From Bryobacterales bacterium F-183 (GTDB lineage: Bacteria > Acidobacteriota > Terriglobia > Bryobacterales > Bryobacteraceae), in the NCBI GenBank assembly GCA_016865505.2, contig AP025252.1, forward strand, positions 1,674,001 to 1,738,000: DNA of 64,000 nucleotides. Direction: 5' to 3'. Position numbers and translations under genes: made by a program. How positions within the stretch are numbered: the stretch's first letter is position 1; each line of letters starts with the position of its first letter. The notes under the pieces were generated by a model that had not been told where the DNA came from, searched no databases, and saw only the letters and a list, made by a program, of their open reading frames with translations. Of this stretch, positions 54,702-63,435 are shown one piece after another.

Positions 54702-56000
54702 CTACGCGATCTTCGGCACCACGTACGGCTTGCGATACTCGCGCGTCAGCATCTTGTTCGCTTCCGCGTCATTCGTGAACTGCATCTTCGCGGGATCGAA
54801 CAGCAGCTTTTTGCCGCCACGCAAGTACGAGATATTCGCCAGGTGGCACATGGCCGCGCTCGTCGCCCCGATCTCGATATCCGCGTTCAGGTCCGTATGC
54901 TTCCGACTCCGCACCGCCTTCAGGAAGTTGGTCATGTGCGGCTCGGTGTCCCAAATCGCACCCTCCGGCGCGACGTCCATCGTCTTCTCACTCTTCTCGC
55001 CTTTGTACACCTGGAAGCCGTGGGAATCCACCGCCAACCATCCCTCTGTACCGTAGAAGAGATCGCCAATGGTGTTGACGCCACGCCGCGGCAGACCCTC
55101 ATCGTTGCCCGTCAGCAAGCCGCGGACCTCGAACTGGATCTCCTTCTTGCCGTTGTCATACCCGAAGGTCGCGAACTGCGTATTCGGAGTCTCCTGCATG
55201 TCGTCATAGGCGAACTTGCCGCCCGTGGACACGACGGACGTTGGCAGCCCGAGTCCCATGCCCCAGCGCGCGATGTCCATCTCGTGGACACCCTGATTCC
55301 CGATGTCCCCATTGCCGGTGTCCCAGAACCAGTGCCAGTTGTAGCGGAACCGCAGCTCATTGTACGGACGCATCGGCGCAGGACCCAGAAATCCGCTCCA
55401 ATCGAGCCCGGCCGGTACCGGCTCATCGGGCTTGCGACCAATGGACTTGCGGCGCTTGTAGCAAAGCCCCTTGGCCATGTACACATCGCCGATGACGCCC
55501 TGCTTGAGCAACTCCATCGCCTTCATCTTGTGCGCGATGCTGCGGCTTTGTGACCCCACCTGCACCATGCGGTTGTGCTTGCGCGCCGCCGCCGTCATCT
55601 GGATGCCTTCAAAGATGTTGTGCGACGCGGGCTTCTCGATGTACACGTCCTTGCCCGCTTCCACCGCCCAGATCGTCGCCAACGCGTGCCAGTGGTTCGG
55701 CAACGGCATGGACACGGCGTCGACGTTCTTATCCGCGAACGCCTCCTTCATGTCCTTGTAGCCCTTGGGCGACGCCCCGGACTCGCGATTCACCAGGGTC
55801 TGCGCCCGTTCTACTGCTGCCTGATTGACATCACACACCGCAGAAATGCGAGCGTCAGCAATTTTGAGGTACGTCTTCATGTGGTCCTGGCCGCGCCCGC
55901 CCAGGCCCACTACCGCTACGTTGATCTTGTCATTGGCGCCCATCACGCTCTGCGCCGCCAGCGCCGACGCGGCGCCCAAAAAGAAATGCCGTCTCTCCAT
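54702..56000 (-). CDS. Gfo/Idh/MocA-family oxidoreductase (paralog 2)
   Basis: 432 residues. N-terminal hydrophobic signal without clear RR (RRHFFLGAASALAAQSVMG has RR), NAD loop VAVVGLGGRGQDHMK, MPLPNHWHA, VYIEKPASHNIFEG, FRYNWHWFWDTGNGDIGNQGVHEMDIARWG. Very close to the gene upstream in sequence and length: a tandem duplicate. Its ATG shares one base with the upstream stop (TAATG). Confidence 0.92.
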   Translation of the reverse strand: MERRHFFLGAASALAAQSVMGANDKINVAVVGLGGRGQDHMKTYLKIADARISAVCDVNQAAVERAQTLVNRESGASPKGYKDMKEAFADKNVDAVSMPLPNHWHALATIWAVEAGKDVYIEKPASHNIFEGIQMTAAARKHNRMVQVGSQSRSIAHKMKAMELLKQGVIGDVYMAKGLCYKRRKSIGRKPDEPVPAGLDWSGFLGPAPMRPYNELRFRYNWHWFWDTGNGDIGNQGVHEMDIARWGMGLGLPTSVVSTGGKFAYDDMQETPNTQFATFGYDNGKKEIQFEVRGLLTGNDEGLPRRGVNTIGDLFYGTEGWLAVDSHGFQVYKGEKSEKTMDVAPEGAIWDTEPHMTNFLKAVRSRKHTDLNADIEIGATSAAMCHLANISYLRGGKKLLFDPAKMQFTNDAEANKMLTREYRKPYVVPKIA

Positions 56001-57337
56001 TAGACTTTCTCCGGTACAACGTAAGGCTTGCGGTATTCGCGGGTCAGCATCTTATCTGCTTCGCTATCGCCGACAAACTTCATCGTGGCCGGGTCAAAGG
56101 TCAACTTGCGACCCAGCCGGTACGCGATGTTCGACAGGTGGCACAGCGCCGCCGACGTCGCGCCGGCTTCGATGTCCGCATGCAGCTTCGTATGGTCGCG
56201 GCTCTTGCAGGCTTCGATAAAGTTCTGCATGTGCGGAACCGTGTCGCCGCCCTGCGACTTGCCTTCCATTGCCACTTCGTTGGACTCGCCCTTGTAGATC
56301 GTAAAGCCGGCGCCGTCTACCGACATCCAGCCTTCCGTACCCCAGAACAAGTCGCCCACGTAGTTGCTGCCACGGCGCTGCAATCCGCCTTCGCCGCCCG
56401 TCAACAACCCGCGTACCTCGAACTCAATCTGCTTGCCGTTGCCGTAATCGAGTACCGCAAACTGCGTGTTCGGCGTTTCCTGATCGTCGGTGTAGGCATA
56501 CTTGCCGCCCGTCGACACCACCGTTTTCGGTAGCGTCACGTCGTTCAGCCCCCATCGCGCGATGTCGAACTCGTGTACGCCCTGGTTGCCGATGTCGCCG
56601 TTGCCGGTATCCCAAAACCAGTGCCAGTTGTAGCGGAACCGCAGCTCGTTGTACGGACGCATTGGCGCAGGACCCAGGAACAAATCCCAGTTCAAACCCG
56701 CCGGCGTCGGCTCGTCCGCCTTATGTCCAATGGACTTGCGGCGCTTGAAGCAAAGGCCCTTGGACATATACACCTGCCCGATCGCCCCTTCGTTGATCAG
56801 CTTCATCGCCTGCATCTTGTGCGGAATCGAACGGCTCTGCGAACCCACCTGCACCATGCGCTTGTACTTGCGCGCGGCCGCCGTCATCTGGATGCCTTCA
56901 AAGATGTTGTGCGACGCGGGCTTTTCGATGTAGACGTCCTTGCCCGCCTGTACGGCCCAAATCGTCGCCAGCGCGTGCCAGTGATTGGGCAAGGGCATCG
57001 ACACGGCGTCGACGTTCTTGTCCTCAAACAGCTTGCGCATGTCTTCGTAACCCTTGGGGTCTTCGTTGGTGGCCTTGCGTACCGTCGCCTGGCCGCGTTC
57101 GACCGCTGCCTGATTGACGTCGCACAGCGCCACAATGCGAGCGATGCTCGGCAACTCGCCGTACGACTTCATATGCGCCTGTCCACGTCCGCCCAGGCCC
57201 ACCACCGCCACATGCACCTTGTCGTTGGCGCCCATTACGCGGGAATACGATGCAGCCGTCAATGCCGCGCCCGCGCTCTTCAGAAACACCCGTCGCGATG
57301 CGGATGATACTGCTGGTGTTGTCGTCTTTTCGCTCAT
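56000..57337 (-). CDS. Gfo/Idh/MocA-family oxidoreductase (paralog 1)
   Basis: 445 residues. Tat signal SSASRRVFLKSAGAALTAAS, NAD loop VAVVGLGGRGQAHMK, ALCDVNQAAVERG, YIEKPASHNIFEG, the same FRYNWHWFWDTGNGDIGNQGVHE block as the next gene. Exported NAD(P)-dependent sugar or inositol-type oxidoreductase. ATG 57337 has AAGGAG 13 bases upstream; the upstream TPR gene ends 17 bases before it. Confidence 0.93.
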   Translation of the reverse strand: MSEKTTTPAVSSASRRVFLKSAGAALTAASYSRVMGANDKVHVAVVGLGGRGQAHMKSYGELPSIARIVALCDVNQAAVERGQATVRKATNEDPKGYEDMRKLFEDKNVDAVSMPLPNHWHALATIWAVQAGKDVYIEKPASHNIFEGIQMTAAARKYKRMVQVGSQSRSIPHKMQAMKLINEGAIGQVYMSKGLCFKRRKSIGHKADEPTPAGLNWDLFLGPAPMRPYNELRFRYNWHWFWDTGNGDIGNQGVHEFDIARWGLNDVTLPKTVVSTGGKYAYTDDQETPNTQFAVLDYGNGKQIEFEVRGLLTGGEGGLQRRGSNYVGDLFWGTEGWMSVDGAGFTIYKGESNEVAMEGKSQGGDTVPHMQNFIEACKSRDHTKLHADIEAGATSAALCHLSNIAYRLGRKLTFDPATMKFVGDSEADKMLTREYRKPYVVPEKV

Positions 57338-57354
57338 CACTTTTCGAACACTCC

Positions 57355-57846
57355 TTATTGCAACAACCGGCTTACCGCTTCGCGCGCTTCCCGCGCCAGC
57401 GAGTATTCCGGATCGATCACCAGCGCGCGCTTGAAGCACTCGATGGCCTTGTTGTACATCTCTTTTTCCGCGTATGCGCGACCCATGTTGTACCAGGGAA
57501 ACTGGAACGTCTCATACCGTTTGCTGGCCAGCGCTCTCTCGCACCAGACGATAGCCTCGTCGTAATTTCCCTTGTCTATTAGGTAAGCGCCGATGTCGTT
57601 GTAAGGGTTACCGTACCCCGGGTCAATGAGGATCGCGTTCTTGCATTCTTCAATGGCCTCATCGATTTTGCCTTGATAGCGGTACGTCCAGCCGAGAAAC
57701 GTGTAGGCCTCCGCGGTTGGAAAGAGCTCGATCGAGTTCTTGTATAGACTGGCCGCCAGGTCCAGGTCGCCGGACATTTGGTGTTCGAAGGCTTCCTGGA
57801 ACAGTTGCCGGGCAAGATGCTCTCTCGAAGAGTCGGATGCGGACAT
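57355..57846 (-). CDS. TPR protein
   Basis: 163 residues of tetratricopeptide helices: AFEHQMSGDLDLAASLYKNSIELFP, AYTFLGWTYRYQGKIDEAIEECKNAILIDP, NPYNDIGAYLIDKGNYDEAIVWCERAL, MGRAYAEKEMYNKAIECFKRALVIDPEYS. About four repeats. No signal peptide, so a cytosolic scaffold. First gene of the group with the two oxidoreductases; functional link unproven. ATG 57846 preferred over TTG 57861. Confidence 0.9.
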   Translation of the reverse strand: MSASDSSREHLARQLFQEAFEHQMSGDLDLAASLYKNSIELFPTAEAYTFLGWTYRYQGKIDEAIEECKNAILIDPGYGNPYNDIGAYLIDKGNYDEAIVWCERALASKRYETFQFPWYNMGRAYAEKEMYNKAIECFKRALVIDPEYSLAREAREAVSRLLQ

Positions 57847-57931
57847 CGCTAGTCGGGGCAAGCGCAGGCGCAGGCCTACAACTTGTGTCCGCCCAGTTTA
57901 TCAGCTTCGGTGGAAACGCAGGGAGAAACGA

Positions 57932-59161
57932 TTAGGCCGGCTTGTAGTCGCCGTTATGCGCGCGGTATTGAAAGGTGACTTGCGGCTCGCGACCCGCAAA
58001 TCGGGATTGGAACACCAGTTCGTACACGCCCAGGCAGTCCTTGCCCGCGCTCTCGTGCAACTCATAGTCGAGCACGGGCTCGCGATTCTCGTAGGTGTGG
58101 ACCTCAATCGGCCGTACACCCGCCAGCGGTGTCAGCCGCGCGCTTTCGCCAACCTCGCCCGCCGTTATGCGGAAGATCTCCAGCCGGTACTGCACAGATC
58201 CTGTCGGACTGCGAAACTGCAGCGTAGGCCGCACTACGGCGCGAGGCCTAGCTTCCTCTTCATTATTGGCAGGCTGCATGGCCGCCGTGCTGGCGTCCTC
58301 GCCTTCCCAAAACGCTTCCTCTTTGCGCAAAACAGCCATGCCCCGAATCGACTGCCGCCGTACCATCGGATCCGGATCCCGCATCAGACGGCTCAACACC
58401 GCCCGGAAGCGCAGGTCCCGGCTCTGTCCCATGGCCCAGGCCGCCGCCGCGCGCTCATTGGCGGACTCGGATACCGCCATCTGCTCGCCCAAAAATTGCA
58501 ATGTGGGAGCCGAGGCTGCATAGTACATCCCCAGCGCAGAGTTCGCCACCACGCGCGCCGCGCTGTCCACAATCCCGCGCCGGAAAACGTCCACCGCTAG
58601 CGGCGTTGAATGCCCGATGTACAGCTCCACGATGTTCGCCCGCACCCGCGAATCCGGGTCCGACAGCCGCTGCTCCACCCATCCTTCGTTGCGGTGCCCC
58701 CGCCCGATCATCGTGGTGATGCGCGCTCGCACCTGCTTGCTTGACGCGCGGTACACCTGCATGAGAATCGGCACCATGCGCGGCAGCGTAGGCAACCGGT
58801 CCAGGATGTCCATCACTCTGCTCAGCACGCGTGGATCTTCACAGATCTTCGGGTGAACCAGCAGCCGCACCAGCCGTACGTCAGCCCCCGGCTCCGCACG
58901 GCACAGCACCGTCATCCCACGGATGGCATCGTTCAAATCCAGGTTCAGATCGATCAACTTGTGCAGAAAGTCCCCGCCGGACTCCCGCACAAGCTTCATC
59001 ATCTCCTTGTGACCGGCAGCGGTATTCCCTAGCAGCAACGCGGCAAAGGCGCCAGACTGGAATCTGGCTGAGTCCTCTTCGTGAAGCTCCCGCAGGAAGT
59101 TATACCCCTGGTCGGGGTCGTACTCATATTCCTGAAGTGCGCTGAGAATCCGGTCGTTCAT
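57932..59161 (-). CDS. HEAT-like repeat protein with C-terminal beta domain
   Basis: 409 residues, no signal peptide. Residues about 60-280 are helical repeats of HEAT type (VLSRVMDILDRLPTLPRMVPILMQVYRA, DPDSRVRANIVELYIGHSTPLAVDVF, ARVVANSALGMYY, DPDPMVRRQSIRGMAVLRKEEAFW), then an acidic linker and a beta-rich end (TPLAGVRPIEVHTYENREPVLDYELHESAG). Probably a protein-interaction platform. Upstream start TTG 59203 is less likely than ATG 59161. Confidence 0.75.
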   Translation of the reverse strand: MNDRILSALQEYEYDPDQGYNFLRELHEEDSARFQSGAFAALLLGNTAAGHKEMMKLVRESGGDFLHKLIDLNLDLNDAIRGMTVLCRAEPGADVRLVRLLVHPKICEDPRVLSRVMDILDRLPTLPRMVPILMQVYRASSKQVRARITTMIGRGHRNEGWVEQRLSDPDSRVRANIVELYIGHSTPLAVDVFRRGIVDSAARVVANSALGMYYAASAPTLQFLGEQMAVSESANERAAAAWAMGQSRDLRFRAVLSRLMRDPDPMVRRQSIRGMAVLRKEEAFWEGEDASTAAMQPANNEEEARPRAVVRPTLQFRSPTGSVQYRLEIFRITAGEVGESARLTPLAGVRPIEVHTYENREPVLDYELHESAGKDCLGVYELVFQSRFAGREPQVTFQYRAHNGDYKPA

Positions 59162-59268
59162 GAGCTCGGGACGAGCATCTGCACGCAATTGCGTTGCAAA
59201 CAAAGCCCTTGTCCAAGCTCATCGGAAGTTTTTTCAAATCTGAGAGTTATAGGGGAGGGAAACGGCGC

Positions 59269-59817
59269 TCAGATGAACATCTCCTCGTCCTGCGTCACTT
59301 GATTGACGCTCGGACGAGTACCCTTGGCGAGGAACGCCAATGCGGTCTTTACACCTGCCGTAACACCCTGAATTTCGCGTAGCGGCTTCATCACTCCGCT
59401 ATGGACGACGCCGACGGTTTCCTGCGCCCGCGTCAGGGTATCTTCCACCACTGCTTCGGCGCGTTCCAACTGCACCCGTGCCCGCGAGGTGGCATCCGAA
59501 ACCAGGCTATCCACACGATTCAACTGTACGCGTGCGGTATCCAAAATTTCGACGGTTTTGCCCGTGATTTCGAGGATCTGCGCCCGGCTTTGGTCAATCG
59601 CCGACTGTGAGGACTCGACGAGGCGTTCCACTTTCGGAACAACGTTCTCAACCATGGGAACAAGGCCTTCTACCTTGGGAATCATGGCAGCAACCTTCTC
59701 CTGCGTGACTTTCATGCCCTTGTACAAGGCAATAATCGCCACGGCCTGTGCCGCCATCGCAATGCCGGCCAGAACCACAAACGCAGTCATGATGTACAGC
59801 AGAGTCTGTTGATCCAT
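59269..59817 (-). CDS. membrane-anchored coiled-coil protein, unknown
   Basis: 182 residues. One N-terminal helix (LLYIMTAFVVLAGIAMAAQAVAIIALY) then a heptad-like region with repeated 'MVENVVPKVERLVESSQ' and 'ARVQLNRVDSLVSDATSRARVQLERAEAVVEDTL' segments. This resembles apolipoprotein/DUF948-like proteins. It follows the YtxH gene on the same strand (69 bases), so the pair may work together at the envelope. Confidence 0.72.
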   Translation of the reverse strand: MDQQTLLYIMTAFVVLAGIAMAAQAVAIIALYKGMKVTQEKVAAMIPKVEGLVPMVENVVPKVERLVESSQSAIDQSRAQILEITGKTVEILDTARVQLNRVDSLVSDATSRARVQLERAEAVVEDTLTRAQETVGVVHSGVMKPLREIQGVTAGVKTALAFLAKGTRPSVNQVTQDEEMFI

Positions 59818-59886
59818 GGATTGAGCCCTACTTTATCTAAGACGTCCATCCGCCCCAGCAGGTTCTGGAGCGGATGGAACAAATCA

Positions 59887-60174
59887 CTAATCGGCGGACG
59901 CTACCGTTTCGCGATAGGCCTGCTTGCCGGCCTGTACGGCAGCCGAAAGCTGTTCTTTCTGGCGGCTGACTGCTTCGCGGCCCTTATCGATGAGTTCGGA
60001 AGCGGATTCCTTCACCTCACCCGACCGGCGCTTCACATAATCCTTGCCATCGTTGGCTTTTGACCGGATCAGGGCGCGTGTCTCCTCGCCCGACTTCGGC
60101 GCAAAAAGCAGACCTGCCGCGATGCCTACGCCCAAGCCAAGGAAAAAATACCCCAGTTTGCTATCGTCTTCCAT
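59887..60174 (-). CDS. YtxH-domain protein
   Basis: 95 residues. Glycine-rich helix LGYFFLGLGVGIAAGLLFAPKSGEETR is the YtxH signature; the remainder is a charged helix (SRQKEQLSAAVQAGKQAY). ATG 60174 follows AAAGGACTTTGAGC. Small membrane protein linked to stress in other bacteria; role here unknown. Confidence 0.85.
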   Translation of the reverse strand: MEDDSKLGYFFLGLGVGIAAGLLFAPKSGEETRALIRSKANDGKDYVKRRSGEVKESASELIDKGREAVSRQKEQLSAAVQAGKQAYRETVASAD

Positions 60175-60255
60175 GCTCAAAGTCCTTTCTGTGTCCGGTA
60201 CGTCGATTCCACTCGCATTTCTGCGTTGCTTCGTCCACCATAAGAATATCACGGC

Positions 60256-60819
60256 ATGCCTTTTGTTTCGTCCAAACTAAAGAAGACGCTGGACCTTCCG
60301 CAATTGCAGGACTACGCCGTGAAAATCCTGAGCGGACGTGCAATGTCGGCTGGAGATCTGAAACAAAAGCTCCTCCGCAAGGCCTCCGACCCGGACGATA
60401 TTCCCAAAGTCGTCGACGCGCTCCGCGAATATGGTTATCTGAATGACAAAGCTTTCGCGGATTCGTACGCGGCAGCCCGGCGGGACAACCAGTCCTTTGG
60501 AAGCGCCCGGGTCCTGCGGGATCTACGCACCCGGCGCATCGCCGCCCCTCTCGCGCAGAAAGCGGTACAGCAAGCATTTGCCGGCAAGGACGAATGTCAA
60601 CTCATCGAACAGTTTTTGGAGCGCAAGTTCCGCGGCAAGGACTTGGCGGAGATGCTGCAGGATGAAAAGAAGCTTGCGTCGGTTTATCGTCGCCTTCGTA
60701 CCGCAGGCTATTCTACAGGGAACTCCGTGAAGGTCCTGAAGCGCTACGCCGCTGCGCATGGCGATCATCTGGACGCTCTGGAAGACAGTAGCGCCCAAGA
60801 GGAAGAGTCAGCCTCCTAG
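60256..60819 (+). CDS. recX: recombination regulator RecX
   Basis: 187 residues. Three-helix RecX repeats: DYAVKILSGRAMSAGDLKQKLLRKA, DDIPKVVDALREYGYLNDKAFADSYAAARRDNQSFG, RVLRDLRTRRIAAPLAQKAVQQ, and a C-terminal repeat RKFRGKDL. Binds and restrains RecA filaments. No recA in this window. Confidence 0.93.
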   Translation: MPFVSSKLKKTLDLPQLQDYAVKILSGRAMSAGDLKQKLLRKASDPDDIPKVVDALREYGYLNDKAFADSYAAARRDNQSFGSARVLRDLRTRRIAAPLAQKAVQQAFAGKDECQLIEQFLERKFRGKDLAEMLQDEKKLASVYRRLRTAGYSTGNSVKVLKRYAAAHGDHLDALEDSSAQEEESAS

Positions 60820-60833
60820 GTTTCCACCTCCTG

Positions 60834-61481
60834 CTACAACGCCGCAGGACCGTCCAGACTCCGCCACAAATACCAGCACGCCACCGTACGATATGGGCGC
60901 CACTTCTCCGCAATGGCCTCCATTTCTTTAGGCTTTGGAGCCTCTGCCAAGCCGTACGCCTTCTTCATCGCATTCCGGATCCCTAAATCTGCCGTCGGCA
61001 GGACATCGGGACGATCCAGCGCGAACATCAGCAGCATCTGCACCGTCCACACACCAACACCTTTGACCTGCGTCAGATGCTCGATCACCGCCTGATCCTC
61101 GAGCGTATGGAGCGCTTCAAAATCCACCAGCTTGCCTTTGGTCTTCTCCGCCAGATCCCGCACGTACGACAGCTTCTGTTGCGACAGTCCTGCCGCCCGC
61201 AACTGTTCCGGCTTCACCTTCAAGAGCTTTTCCGGGGTCAGACAATCCTGGCATTTGGCGGCCGTCATCACCCGCCCGAAAATCGTCGCTGCCGCTTTGC
61301 CGCTCAACTGCTGGTATACGATCGATCGCGCGAGACTGTGGAAGCTAACCTCGCTCGTAGCCTTACGGTAGGGACCGACTCTCGCGATGATCTCTGCGAT
61401 CACCGGGTCGGTCTTCTTCAGGTGCAGGATAGCTTTGCGCATGCGGGTGGGAACGGTTTTCCTATAGCGGGCATCTATCAT
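60834..61481 (-). CDS. HhH-GPD DNA glycosylase, AlkA/MagIII-like
   Basis: 215 residues. HhH-GPD fold: SIVYQQLSGKAAATIFGRV, LKVKPEQLRAAGLSQQKLSYVRDLAEK, hairpin LTQVKGVGVWTVQMLLMFAL and a catalytic Asp in LPTADLGIRNAM. It has no iron-sulfur Cys cluster. Removes alkylated purines in base excision repair. ATG 61481 or ATG 61442; the start is 12 bases from a divergent gene. Confidence 0.92.
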   Translation of the reverse strand: MIDARYRKTVPTRMRKAILHLKKTDPVIAEIIARVGPYRKATSEVSFHSLARSIVYQQLSGKAAATIFGRVMTAAKCQDCLTPEKLLKVKPEQLRAAGLSQQKLSYVRDLAEKTKGKLVDFEALHTLEDQAVIEHLTQVKGVGVWTVQMLLMFALDRPDVLPTADLGIRNAMKKAYGLAEAPKPKEMEAIAEKWRPYRTVACWYLWRSLDGPAAL

Positions 61482-61493
61482 AGTAATCAAGCT

Positions 61494-62456
61494 ATGAAAT
61501 CCTGGCTGTTGCTCCCTGCCGTGGCGGTCGCCGAAGTACTGCTGCTCGCCCTTCCGGCCTGGCCGCAGGACGACGTCATCAAAGTCGACGTCGACATCGT
61601 CAACGTACTCTTCAATGTCCGCACCAAAAAGAACGGACTCGTCGGCACCCTCACCAAGGACGACTTCGAAATCTACGAAGACGGCAAGAAGCAGGACATC
61701 AAGTACTTCACTCGCGAATCGAACCTGCCCCTCACCATCGGCATGCTCGTCGACACCAGCTTGAGCCAGGAAAACCTGATCGGTGAGGAAAAGCAGTCCG
61801 CCATCACGTTCTTTGGTCGCGTCCTCCGCAAAGAGGACCTCGCCTTCCTCATCAGCTTTGGATCGGAGGCGGAACTCCTGCAGGACTACACCAACTCCAC
61901 CAAGCTCCTCCGCGCCGGCCTCGATAACCTCCGATTGAGCGGTTCTCCCGGCGCGTATTCCCCCACCGGCTCGCCCGTACCCACAGTTGGTACCCCCCGT
62001 GGTACGATCCTTTACGACGCCGTCTACCTCGCCGCTGCCGACCAATTGAAATCTCAGGTAGGACGCAAAGTGTTGATTCTGCTCACCGACGGCATGGACC
62101 AGGGCAGCCGTTACACCCGCGACAAGGCCATCGAAGGCGCCCAGAAAGCCGACGCCATCATCTACAGCATCTTCCACGCGGACTTCCGCCGGAACGGATA
62201 CTTCTACCGTCCCTCTTCCGGCGACCTCAAGCGCATGTCCGAGGAGACCGGCGGCCGCATGTTCGAGGCCGGACGTGGGAACCTCAACGAAATCTTCAAA
62301 GAGATTGAAGAGGACGTCCGCAGCCAGTACTCCATTGGCTTCACGCCCACGAACGGCACCAAGGATGGTACGTTCCGCAAGCTCGAAATCCGCCCCAAGA
62401 ACAAGGAATACAAGATCTTTGCTCGCAAAGGGTACTACGCGGTCCGCCCCGACTAG
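61494..62456 (+). CDS. VWFA-related acidobacterial protein
   Basis: 320 residues. Signal peptide (WLLLPAVAVAEVLLLALPAWP), an N-terminal VDIVNVLFNVRTKKNGLVGTLTKDDFEIYEDGKKQDI block typical of the acidobacterial VWFA family, a VWA domain with MIDAS GMLVDTSLSQ and LILLTDGMDQGS, and GFTPTNGTKDGTFRKLEI at the end. Secreted metal-ion-dependent adhesion domain; function of this family unknown. Confidence 0.93.
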   Translation: MKSWLLLPAVAVAEVLLLALPAWPQDDVIKVDVDIVNVLFNVRTKKNGLVGTLTKDDFEIYEDGKKQDIKYFTRESNLPLTIGMLVDTSLSQENLIGEEKQSAITFFGRVLRKEDLAFLISFGSEAELLQDYTNSTKLLRAGLDNLRLSGSPGAYSPTGSPVPTVGTPRGTILYDAVYLAAADQLKSQVGRKVLILLTDGMDQGSRYTRDKAIEGAQKADAIIYSIFHADFRRNGYFYRPSSGDLKRMSEETGGRMFEAGRGNLNEIFKEIEEDVRSQYSIGFTPTNGTKDGTFRKLEIRPKNKEYKIFARKGYYAVRPD

Positions 62457-62620
62457 GGGTATTCTCTAGCGGCTAGCCATCTTTCCTAGAGGGCGTCATA
62501 GGTTAGTACCCCTTACAAGTGTTGGCAAAGGCTTAGTACAGGAGATAGCCCCGACAGTACCTTGGTTCGATGGGATCGAGCGTGATTTTTTCTCAGAATG
62601 ATCTCACCCTGAGGAATTTC

Positions 62621-63301
62621 ATGCTCATTCGCACGATTGCTTACTGTGGCCTCGCCACTTCGGCCTGCTGGGCCGGAATCGCCAACCCCGGTGTTTCCAG
62701 CCAGTTGACCTCCACCGAGCGTTCGGTCCCGACCCTGGATCAGGTGTCGCGCCTCCAAACGCCCTCTTATATGACAGGCGGCCGCATCTACGACAGTTAC
62801 GTGCTGTATCTCAACGTAGCGTCCTCCTCGGGGCCTGCTGCGGATTCGTTCTCTGCGCCACAGATTCAGGCGGCCAACGCGACTTTCGGATCCGGTCCGG
62901 TGGACACCACCAGCTTCTTTACCTACGATGGCGGCGAGAGCCCCACGCAGTTCGTGAACCTACTCGCCAACTCCACAACCGTCGGTAGCGAATCGACCAC
63001 CAGTGGCAGCGATGCGTTCGGCTTCTCGTCTTACTCGGTGACGCCCACCATCAGCAGCACGGAAATCCTGAGCGATGGACCCGTCCCCGGTGCGACCCTC
63101 GGCGACGGCAGCAGCACCACGAACGACACGACGGCCCCCACCACGTACAATACAGCCTCCCTTGGCGGACGCTTTGCTTCTCCCCAGGTGATCACCCTCG
63201 CCGCAGAACCGGTGCCGGAACCTTCCACGGGCATCGCCGCCGGACTCGCATCGAGCGTTCTCTTGTGGTTGCGCCACCGTTCGCGCAGCGCAAAGAAGTA
63301 G
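62621..63301 (+). CDS. PEP-CTERM exported protein
   Basis: 226 residues. Signal peptide (TIAYCGLATSACWAGIA), a Ser/Thr-rich beta-type body, and the C-terminal sorting signal VPEPSTGIAAGLASSVLL, followed by WLRHRSRSAKK, the VPEP motif, hydrophobic helix and basic tail cleaved by exosortase/archaeosortase-like enzymes. The ATG 62621 follows GAGGAATTTC, an ideal ribosome site. No exosortase gene is in the window. Surface-attached or released protein. Confidence 0.9.
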   Translation: MLIRTIAYCGLATSACWAGIANPGVSSQLTSTERSVPTLDQVSRLQTPSYMTGGRIYDSYVLYLNVASSSGPAADSFSAPQIQAANATFGSGPVDTTSFFTYDGGESPTQFVNLLANSTTVGSESTTSGSDAFGFSSYSVTPTISSTEILSDGPVPGATLGDGSSTTNDTTAPTTYNTASLGGRFASPQVITLAAEPVPEPSTGIAAGLASSVLLWLRHRSRSAKK

Positions 63302-63435
63302 AAAAAGCCGTTCTCTAGCCATCCGGGATAGAACGTACTACTACTCTGCTAAGTAGAGACCTTAGAGGAAATCCCCCCCAGGTCAGGCATTCACTCGGTA
63401 GTAAACCTATCAGACGCCGCCCATGATGATTATGG

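Noticed and set aside
60834-62177. Long minus-strand frame extending the DNA glycosylase upstream
   Set aside because: Upstream part is the reverse of the VWFA gene and has no matching family; the domain starts near 61481.
62464-62491. CTCTAG...CTAGAG inverted repeat upstream of the PEP-CTERM gene
   Set aside because: Six-base arms with a 16-base loop are weak and unsupported by position or composition.
38733-63368. Shared 10-base word AGAGACCTTA in two intergenic regions (about 38735 and 63355)
   Set aside because: A match of this length is expected many times by chance in 64 kb.
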